Assembly (NCBI GenBank): GCA_947253195.1
Contig: CAMXXM010000121.1
Span: 1-5,235 of the forward strand
Reading direction: 5' to 3'
Length of the DNA stretch: 5,235 nucleotides
Source: an uncultured Porphyromonas sp.
GTDB lineage: Bacteria > Bacteroidota > Bacteroidia > Bacteroidales > Porphyromonadaceae
The notes under the pieces were generated by a model. The model was not told where the DNA came from. It was given only the letters and a program-made list of their open reading frames with translations, and made no database searches. The position numbers and the translations under genes were made by a program. The stretch's first letter is position 1, and each line of letters opens with the position of its first letter. Below are positions 1 to 5,235 of the stretch, piece by piece.

Positions 1-173
1 GCATCTGTGTGCTTCTTAGTGTACTTCTTATTGATCAGCGTACGTATGGGACGCCAGTCAATCATCTTGTCTACCTGATTGAGAAACTGATTCTGAGCTT
101 TGCGACTGCGGGGATCCAGAAGGATCTCCGCCATGCTTGGTGCTTTGCCGTCTGACTTGATGTTTCGTGCCAT
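1..173 (-). CDS. IS5-family transposase, N-terminal part (runs off window)
   Basis: This is the first 57 codons of a DDE transposase, starting at the ATG at 173-171 and open to the window edge. I read MARNIKSDGKAPSMAEILLD, a basic segment, then FLNQVDKMIDWRPIRTLINK and KYTKKHTD. The Q-V-D-x-x-I-D-W...L-I-N-K-K-Y-T-K pattern is the start of the IS5-type N-terminal transposase domain (InsH/DUF772-like). From memory it is close to P. gingivalis IS5-family transposases. Such proteins usually have about 300-400 residues, so most of the protein, including all DDE catalytic residues, lies outside the window and intactness cannot be judged. The start is supported by the upstream promoter-like sequence and the nearby putative IS end. 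The gene reads in the same direction as the SusC/SusD genes but lies beyond their terminator. The family call is fairly safe; the exact element is unknown. Confidence 0.8.
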   Translation of the reverse strand, partial: MARNIKSDGKAPSMAEILLDPRSRKAQNQFLNQVDKMIDWRPIRTLINKKYTKKHTD

Positions 174-192
174 GAGGATTCCGTTTATGGTG

Positions 193-224
193 TAAATATA
201 ATGATTATACATCTGATCTACAAG
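193..224 (-). promoter_or_regulatory. Possible Bacteroidales-type promoter of the transposase gene
   Basis: On the minus strand there is a TATATTTA box at 200-193, one base from the Bacteroidales -7 consensus TAnnTTTG. A CTTG at 224-221 resembles the -33 element TTTG, and 20 bases separate the two. The -7 box ends 19 bases before the ATG at 173, giving a short leader. The surrounding bases are AT-rich compared with the neighbouring genes. Both boxes deviate from consensus and such short motifs arise by chance in AT-rich DNA, so this is only a candidate. Confidence 0.35.
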
Positions 225-244
225 GAAATATGGCACTTTTACCG

Positions 245-256
245 TGCAAAGGTCTC
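245..256 (-). repeat. Putative IS terminal inverted repeat (single copy in window)
   Basis: Reading inward on the minus strand the sequence is GAGACCTTTGCA. This matches my recollection of the ends of several Bacteroidales IS5-type elements, which begin GAGAC and continue into TTTGCA. It lies 72 bases upstream of the transposase start codon, a plausible terminal position. The partner repeat is not in the window, so the call rests on recall and position rather than on a visible pair. Confidence 0.45.
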
Positions 257-641
257 AGATGAGGAAGTAGTTAGAGCCTATGGGAACTTTTGTCACCTCC
301 GGCACTATCTGTTGATTACTCTCTCATCACGTCAGCAGTGGGACAAGTCAAGGGAGCTCAGCGGGCTCATACCGAGGTTTAATGATGCTCTGTGTAGAAC
401 AATAGTTAAAGGTGTGGCTATATAATGGTGAGTCAAATCTGCAGACAGACCGAGTGGATGTTTAACTTGTGCTTAGCGTAGCGTCTACGACCAATAGTAA
501 CTTCTTGCAGGAAAGCAGTGATGACCTAACACCGGTATATGGGGAATGCCTCAAAAGACAACTCAGCCTCTGCCTCGATCACCAGTCGCCCTCCTCTGTC
601 AGGGAGTGACTAAATGATCTTCCTTGTGGGTGAAAGAAGCA
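257..641. other. Intergenic stretch without a recognisable gene
   Basis: About 385 bases separate the putative IS end from the operon terminator. Reading both strands, I find only short open stretches interrupted by stops. The longest plus-strand frame here (stop near 425) has its start codon inside the IS end and resembles nothing I know. A minus-strand stretch around 614-530 reads roughly SLPDRGGRLVIEAEAELSFE and stops soon after; it has no start codon and could be chance or a decayed gene end. No tRNA, CRISPR repeat or long inverted repeat is visible. Confidence 0.5.
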
Positions 642-677
642 GAGAGACGATACACCCACTTGGATGTACCGTCTCTC
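632..677 (-). terminator. Rho-independent-type terminator of the SusC/SusD unit
   Basis: On the minus strand, arm GAGAGACGGTACATCC (677-662) pairs with GGGTGTATCGTCTCTC (657-642) around the four-base loop AAGT. All 16 positions pair, two of them as G-U wobbles. Read on the plus strand, those two positions become A-C mismatches, so the fold favours a minus-strand transcript. The stem is followed by TGCTTCTTTC, a T-rich but interrupted run. The hairpin begins 31 bases after the SusD stop codon, as expected for the end of this operon. The broken T-tract makes termination efficiency uncertain; an mRNA-stabilising 3' hairpin is the alternative. Confidence 0.8.
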
Positions 678-708
678 AATGAATGCAGAGTGGTTCCTAC
701 TCGCTTAC

Positions 709-2739
709 TTACTTGCTATATGTAGGATAGGTGCTGGTAATCGGCCACCCCGGGTTCTGATAGAGGTTGCTCTGGGCAGGGTCTCCCGTGGGAGAGCAGA
801 GCTCCATCTCCCTCACAGAGAAGGGCGAGAGGTAGTAGACGGGATAGAAGGTGTATCCCTCATAGAAGGGGTTATTCGCCTTGATCACCTGGTAGGGGCG
901 GTGATACTTGCTCAGCTCCTTGGAGGAGATGTTGGCCTTGTCGCTTCCGTCGGCAAGTACCTTGGAGGTGGTGCGCTGTTTGGTCTTCTTGTCTACGTTC
1001 CAGTAGATGTCCCAGTCCCACATCTCGGTCCAGAAGTTGACCCCCTCGATCTGATAGTTTGTCACCTGATCCATGGCAGACCAGCGCACGAGATCATCCC
1101 AGCGGTGACCCTCACCGGCAAACTCGCTACGGCGCTCACGGCGGATGCTGTAGAGGGTGGCATCGACCGGCTTTCCGGCGGAGAAGGCACCCCAGTCGTA
1201 GGAGTCACGATTGACATTTGCCTCGTAAGCCATGTCTGTGGCATCGATCGTAACACTGATTGGTGCAGTGATGCCGGCACGGGCGCGGAGTGCCGTCCAG
1301 TAGGCCTTTGCCGTGTCGTCGATCCTGTGGGTGAGCTCATAAGAGGCCTCCATATAGATGAGGTACGCCTCGCTGAGCCGCAGAGTGACGGCACCGGTCT
1401 GACCGCCCTGGAGAGCGTCCGGGCTGTAGCTGAAGAACTTCCGCGGGTGATATCCGGTCACGTCACGATTTTGCGCCACCTCAAGCATAAAGGGAGCCTT
1501 CCCACTCTTACTGGGACTCATTATGGTGCCCATATCACCCGTGCCAAGCCTGATGGGCGTGGTCTCGCCGGCGACGAAGAGCTGGAGTCGCTCATCGCGA
1601 TCCGTCCTGGCCTTATCGACCGTCTCATCGCCATGATAGCCGGATAGGGGGCTGTAGATGGGCAGTCCGTTCTTCATGAGGAAGCTCTCCACGAGACCGC
1701 GTGTCCACCCCATACCGGCACCTGTGGCTATCATCTGGCTCACGTCGTGAGTGATGTCGTACTTCTTACTGTACTCACGCCAGAGCATCACCTCGGATAC
1801 CTTAGAGAGGTTGTTGCTTCCAAACATCTCGAAGTAGGGATTCCACTCCGAGGTCTGACCGGCGTCAGGATCGATCTGGTGGCTGCTCTCCGTCAGGGAG
1901 AAGTGGCTATCCGCTGCCGCCTTGGCGGCGTTCATGGCCTCAGTAAGGAAAAACTTAACCTCTGCTTCCTGGTCAAAGGTCTTGCCCTTATTCCACTCCT
2001 TATCCTTACCCGGCCACTTGGCATCACCCGGCACGCGTCCGGTACCGCGGTGGTAGCGCTCAAACGTCCCCTCATAGAGGGCGATGCGTGCCTTCAGCAG
2101 CTGTGCCACGGGCTTTGAGATCCGCTGGTTGCCCGGAGTCTGATCCTTTAGCATCGGGATTGCCTTGTCTATCTCCTTTAAGATAAAGCGCGCCACTTCG
2201 TTACGAGGTTGTCTCTTAGAGAGACCGACGAGATCAGCCGTGTCGTCAATATAGTCCGTGAGGATCGGGTAATCCCCGAAGGCCACCAACTTGTCGTAAT
2301 AGAGCAGTGCACGGATCACATAGGTCTCTGCGAGGTAACTCTTGGCGAGATCCTCCTCACCGGTGTAGACACCGTCTTTCAGGTGCTTCTCCACCTGGAC
2401 GCAAAACCAATTGCAGTTACGGATGTTCTCGAAGTCGATGCCACCGGTCGAGGGGACCTGCCATCTGTCCTTGACGAAGACATTGCTTCCACTGACCCCG
2501 GCCTGATTGTCCGTGCCATTATCAAAGCTGCCAATACCCATATTCCATCTCCCATGAGAGGCGAAGACGGCGGGGTAGTAATTGATGGGGAAGGTCCCCA
2601 CCTGCTCGGCAGTCTGGTAGAATGTATCAGACCCGACCTGGTCAAGTGGCTTCCGGTCAAGGAAGTCGCAGGAGGTCGCGACGAGGCATACCAGCGCAAC
2701 GGCTGATGCTATCTTTATATAGTGATTCATAGGATTCAT
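709..2739 (-). CDS. SusD/RagB-family nutrient-binding outer-membrane lipoprotein
   Basis: This is a 676-residue, complete surface lipoprotein that captures substrate and acts as a lid on its SusC partner. Residues 1-23 form a lipoprotein signal peptide with a hydrophobic core and lipobox ATS-C, giving the lipidated Cys24, followed by DFLDRKPLDQ, typical of SusD N-termini. SusD helical (TPR-like) signatures include YLAETYVIRALLYYDKL with FGDYPILTD (135-162), AQLLKARIALYEG (212-224) and LRLSEAYLIYMEASY (453-467). The family's C-terminal signature is IRRERRSEF then GEGHRWDDLVRW (532-553). The chain ends with LYQNPGW (659-665), usual for the family. At 676 residues it is longer than SusD (about 550) and RagB (about 500). 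The start lies six bases after the SusC stop with no Shine-Dalgarno sequence, as is common in this phylum. An ATG three codons later (2730) gives a more typical MNHYIKIAS start and cannot be excluded. No substrate can be inferred. Confidence 0.96.
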   Translation of the reverse strand: MNPMNHYIKIASAVALVCLVATSCDFLDRKPLDQVGSDTFYQTAEQVGTFPINYYPAVFASHGRWNMGIGSFDNGTDNQAGVSGSNVFVKDRWQVPSTGGIDFENIRNCNWFCVQVEKHLKDGVYTGEEDLAKSYLAETYVIRALLYYDKLVAFGDYPILTDYIDDTADLVGLSKRQPRNEVARFILKEIDKAIPMLKDQTPGNQRISKPVAQLLKARIALYEGTFERYHRGTGRVPGDAKWPGKDKEWNKGKTFDQEAEVKFFLTEAMNAAKAAADSHFSLTESSHQIDPDAGQTSEWNPYFEMFGSNNLSKVSEVMLWREYSKKYDITHDVSQMIATGAGMGWTRGLVESFLMKNGLPIYSPLSGYHGDETVDKARTDRDERLQLFVAGETTPIRLGTGDMGTIMSPSKSGKAPFMLEVAQNRDVTGYHPRKFFSYSPDALQGGQTGAVTLRLSEAYLIYMEASYELTHRIDDTAKAYWTALRARAGITAPISVTIDATDMAYEANVNRDSYDWGAFSAGKPVDATLYSIRRERRSEFAGEGHRWDDLVRWSAMDQVTNYQIEGVNFWTEMWDWDIYWNVDKKTKQRTTSKVLADGSDKANISSKELSKYHRPYQVIKANNPFYEGYTFYPVYYLSPFSVREMELCSPTGDPAQSNLYQNPGWPITSTYPTYSK

Positions 2740-2745
2740 TCTTGA

Positions 2746-5187
2746 TTAGAAGTTGAGGTTGAGTCCGACGGAGATGGTCCTCATGAGAGGATAGAGCTTG
2801 CCGGGACCCCAATCACCACCGAGTCCCTCCGGGTCGTAGATCTTGGTCATCTTGGTAAAGGTGACGAGGTTGTCTGCCGAGACGTAGACTCTGGCGCGAG
2901 ACATACTAAGCTTGGCGCTGATGCTCTCCGGCAGGGTGTAGCCGAGCTGGATATTCTTGATGCGCATATAGGAAGCATCCTGGAGGTAGCGTGTATTGGG
3001 CTTGAAATTCTTCTTCCCATCGCCAAATAGGGGTCTCGGGTAATAGCCACCGGGGTTGGCTCCAAGCGAGCTACCCTCAGGACGCCAGTAGTCGAGATGC
3101 TCAGTGAAGGCAACACTATGCCACATACCCTCATTGGCTCCGGTGGAGTAGACGGAGCCGTCCCACCAATCTCTCTTACCGACACCCTGCAGGAAGATGC
3201 GGAAGTCAACTCCCTTCCATGCAACGTCAGCGTTGATTCCGAAGCGGAAGTGGGGCATGCTGTTACCGATGATGGACAGATCCCCATGGTCATCAGCGGT
3301 GTTTTTCCCATCGTTGATCAGCCCCTTCTGAGACGCGATGATCTTGCCATTCTCATCCACGGGGTCTACCTTATTGATGTACATCACATCGCCGGCACCC
3401 CAGTTGCTACCCCAGCTCGGACGATTGTCAGCAAGATGCTTGTCCATCTCCTCCTGCGTCTGAGCCAGTCCCTTCACCTCGTAGCCCCAGATGTCGCCAT
3501 TGACGCGACCGGCATACCAGGTGTTGAGCGACTTAGTCGGATTATTGAACCTCGTAATCGTCTGCTTGTCGTCCGAGAGGACAAAGCGGAGACCATAGTT
3601 GCCATCCTTGAAGTGGTCCCTCCAGCGAAGCTCCAGCTCCCATCCCTGAGACCTCATGTCAGCGTTGTTGATTTTAGGCATCTGGGCTCCGAGGATGGAG
3701 GGTTGCTCCGGTGCCGGGGCAACCATATCCTTGGTGTCACGTACGAAGTAGTCAAAGCTACCCTGCAGACGGTTGTCAAGTACGGCAAAGTCGAGACCGA
3801 CATTCCAGTTCTGGATCCGCTCCCAAGTGAGAGCACCGGAGACCAGACCGGGAGCGTTGGAGGTATTCATGCGGTTGCCCTGGACAAGCCATGCCGAGTT
3901 GGCCACCCCGGTGGGCATACTTTGGAACCATGGGTAAAGGGCTTTCGTATTGGTGTTGCCAAGCGCACCCCAAGACCCACGAAGCTTCAGCTGCCCCACA
4001 TACTTCTGTGCCTCAGCAAAGAAAGCCTCGTTGGCGATGTTCCATCCGAGTGAGAAGGAGGGGAAGGTTGCCCAGGTCTTGTCTCCGATGAAGCGGGAGG
4101 AGCCGTCCCGACGGACTGAGATCTCTGCCAGGTATCGGGAGTCGTAAGCATAATTGACGCGCCCGAAGAATCCCATGGTGGCCCAGTGATTGTATCCGCC
4201 CCAGACCCCCGGCTTGTCGTAGCTGGAGGTATTTATTGTGGGGACATCAGGAGAGATCAGGTTTTGAGTATCGATCCCGAGATCACGTCTCTTGCTGAGC
4301 TCCATATCGAGACCGCCGAGGACCTTCATCTCCGACTTGCCTACGGTAAAGTTGTACTCCGTGTAGAATCGACCATTGAAGTAATCTCTCTTCCACCCGC
4401 TCTCCGACACAGCACTCTTGCCACGGTCATCAGAGTCTTGATTCCACTTCGATAGCGTGGGGCGATTGTCCATGTCGTAGTAGTAGACGGGCAGTTTATC
4501 CCAGTGGGTAAACCCGGTCTCGGTATTGTAGTTACCCTCAAGTCGGATGATCCAGCCGTCCAGTGGCTTGATCTCAGCCACCAGCTGCTGGTAGAGTGCA
4601 TCCTTGGTCTCCTTATGAAGTCCTCCGGTCTCCATCTGGATGATCTCATTGTAGGGGACAAGGTGTCCGTGAGGATCGTAGACAGGGTTGGTCGGCCAGC
4701 GGCGTGCAATGTTGTGGAAGAAGAGACCGGTCATATAGGACGGGCGGGAGTAGTCGCTGCGGGACCACTTGGTGCTGTAGGTGAGATTGAGCCAGGAATA
4801 AACGTCCACGCTGACCCTGCCATTGAGATTGTATCTCTTGAAGGTGTCACGCCCGTGACGGATCAGTCCATTTTGGTCGAGGAGAGAGCTGCTGAGGTAG
4901 TAATTGACACTCTTGGATCCTCCGGTGAGGGAGACATTGTGCTCCTGAGAGGGAACGTTGGTGCGGTACATTTCGGCAAACCAGTTGGTATTGCACCAGC
5001 TGCCTGTGTACATGGCCCATGGCTCATTGGCGCCATATCCGTTCCATCTTGTGCCCCAGGCTTCCTCGCCGGTGAGGGTGCCCTCCTGGTATCCCTTGAT
5101 AAGTCGGAGCATATCGTCGTTGAAGGCCGGGCCTTGACCGGAGTTGGAGGAGGCATCGTTCCAGTACTGCGCAAAGGTGTACGAGTC
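2746..5187 (-). CDS. SusC/RagA-family TonB-dependent transporter, C-terminal 813 residues
   Basis: This is the outer-membrane beta-barrel that imports the substrate captured by the SusD partner, powered by TonB-ExbBD. Numbering from the first genomic residue (Asp, codon 5187-5185), family signatures are NVSLTGGSKSVNYYLSSSLL (84-103), VRRDGSSRF (358-366), TFPSFSLGWNIANEAFF (374-390), LKLRGSWGALGN (400-411), FRIFLQGVGKRD (662-673), YMRIKNIQLGYTLPES (740-755) and ADNLVTFTK (771-779). The final strand ISVGLNLNF ends in Phe, the usual barrel-assembly signal. Full SusC proteins have about 1000-1100 residues, so some 200-250 are missing: signal peptide, any carboxypeptidase-regulatory-like domain, TonB box and plug. 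The loss is technical, because the frame meets sequencing adapter at 5188. The open frame continues through it to an ATG at 5202, adding a false MYKRQ. The real start is outside the window. No frameshift is visible in the remaining barrel. Confidence 0.96.
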   Translation of the reverse strand, partial: DSYTFAQYWNDASSNSGQGPAFNDDMLRLIKGYQEGTLTGEEAWGTRWNGYGANEPWAMYTGSWCNTNWFAEMYRTNVPSQEHNVSLTGGSKSVNYYLSSSLLDQNGLIRHGRDTFKRYNLNGRVSVDVYSWLNLTYSTKWSRSDYSRPSYMTGLFFHNIARRWPTNPVYDPHGHLVPYNEIIQMETGGLHKETKDALYQQLVAEIKPLDGWIIRLEGNYNTETGFTHWDKLPVYYYDMDNRPTLSKWNQDSDDRGKSAVSESGWKRDYFNGRFYTEYNFTVGKSEMKVLGGLDMELSKRRDLGIDTQNLISPDVPTINTSSYDKPGVWGGYNHWATMGFFGRVNYAYDSRYLAEISVRRDGSSRFIGDKTWATFPSFSLGWNIANEAFFAEAQKYVGQLKLRGSWGALGNTNTKALYPWFQSMPTGVANSAWLVQGNRMNTSNAPGLVSGALTWERIQNWNVGLDFAVLDNRLQGSFDYFVRDTKDMVAPAPEQPSILGAQMPKINNADMRSQGWELELRWRDHFKDGNYGLRFVLSDDKQTITRFNNPTKSLNTWYAGRVNGDIWGYEVKGLAQTQEEMDKHLADNRPSWGSNWGAGDVMYINKVDPVDENGKIIASQKGLINDGKNTADDHGDLSIIGNSMPHFRFGINADVAWKGVDFRIFLQGVGKRDWWDGSVYSTGANEGMWHSVAFTEHLDYWRPEGSSLGANPGGYYPRPLFGDGKKNFKPNTRYLQDASYMRIKNIQLGYTLPESISAKLSMSRARVYVSADNLVTFTKMTKIYDPEGLGGDWGPGKLYPLMRTISVGLNLNF

Positions 5188-5235
5188 CTGTCTCTTATAC
5201 ACATCTGACGCTGCCGACGAAACCTTATGGGTGTA
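5188..5235. other. Illumina Nextera (Tn5) adapter, index and P5 start: non-genomic
   Basis: Positions 5188-5206 read CTGTCTCTTATACACATCT, the 19-base Tn5 mosaic end. Positions 5207-5220 read GACGCTGCCGACGA, the reverse complement of the Nextera read-1 side adapter. The next ten bases, AACCTTATGG (5221-5230), sit where an i5 index belongs, and GTGTA (5231-5235) matches the first bases after the index on the P5 side (GTGTAGATCT...). The four parts occur in the order and spacing of an untrimmed library molecule, so chance is excluded in practice. Genomic sequence ends at 5187. A start codon or open frame using these bases is artefactual. Confidence 0.98.

Larger units (their letters stand above)
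1..256 (-). mobile_element. Left end of an IS5-family insertion sequence (partial)
   Basis: The segment holds the start of a transposase gene, an 83-base leader, and a terminal-repeat-like 12-mer whose outer edge is at 256. Leader length and gene orientation fit the transposase-proximal end of an IS5-family element. The other end is outside the window, so neither the matching inverted repeat nor a target-site duplication can be checked. The boundary at 256 rests on the 12-mer alone and could be off by a few bases. A contig ending inside an IS is also what short-read assembly produces when the element is multicopy. Confidence 0.6.

Noticed and set aside
1..20. Possible adapter at the left edge, because the first bases contain GCATCTGTGTGC
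   Set aside because: The bases do not match the mosaic end. They continue the transposase reading frame (KKHTD) without disruption, so this edge appears genomic.
361..400. tRNA-like bases (GAGGTTTAATGATGCTC)
   Set aside because: No cloverleaf can be built: the T-loop consensus is not met and no acceptor or anticodon stems are present.
201..425. Plus-strand open frame of 74 codons
   Set aside because: Its start codon is inside the putative IS end and upstream of the transposase on the opposite strand. There is no recognisable similarity and no clear ribosome-binding or promoter context.
477..489. Small perfect inverted repeat CGTAG-CGT-CTACG
   Set aside because: A five-base stem with a three-base loop is expected by chance in a stretch of this length, and nothing nearby gives it a role.
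664..1647. Plus-strand open frame of 327 codons opposite the SusD gene
   Set aside because: It lies inside and antisense to a clear SusD gene, starts within the terminator hairpin, and its translation resembles no family. Such frames are common opposite GC-richer coding DNA.
3097..4053. Plus-strand open frame of 318 codons opposite the SusC gene
   Set aside because: Antisense to conserved barrel signatures, with no recognisable domain and no promoter or operon context.
4504..5208. Plus-strand open frame of 234 codons ending SLIHI
   Set aside because: Antisense to SusC, and its end is encoded by the Nextera adapter, so its stop codon is not genomic.

Overview
The window looks like one end of a draft contig from a Bacteroidales bacterium, possibly Porphyromonas-like. 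The evidence is a SusC/SusD outer-membrane nutrient-uptake pair, which is a Bacteroidota hallmark, a start context with no Shine-Dalgarno sequence, and an IS5-family transposase whose N-terminus resembles those of Porphyromonas gingivalis elements (from memory). The genus is inference only. Every gene I can support is on the minus strand, so the biological order runs from high to low coordinates.

Layout in transcription order. Positions 5235-5188 are not genomic: they are Illumina Nextera/Tn5 adapter with a probable 10-base index and the first bases of P5. Positions 5187-2746 encode the C-terminal 813 residues of a SusC-family TonB-dependent transporter. Its signal peptide, TonB box and plug are missing only because the contig stops there. 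Six bases later, 2739-709 encode a complete 676-residue SusD-family surface lipoprotein. A 16-bp hairpin at 677-642, followed by a T-rich run, closes the transcription unit. Positions 641-257 hold no gene I can recognise. Positions 256-1 look like the left end of an IS5-family insertion sequence: a putative terminal repeat, a possible Bacteroidales-type promoter, and the first 57 codons of the transposase, which runs off the window.

How the genes work together: SusC forms the outer-membrane barrel and SusD the surface lid that captures substrate, and the pair imports glycans or peptides using TonB energy. No enzyme, sigma/anti-sigma pair or other regulator is visible, so the substrate cannot be named. 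I found no previously undescribed system. The observations most worth acting on are the adapter at the right edge, which creates false protein termini, and the strand-polar terminator.
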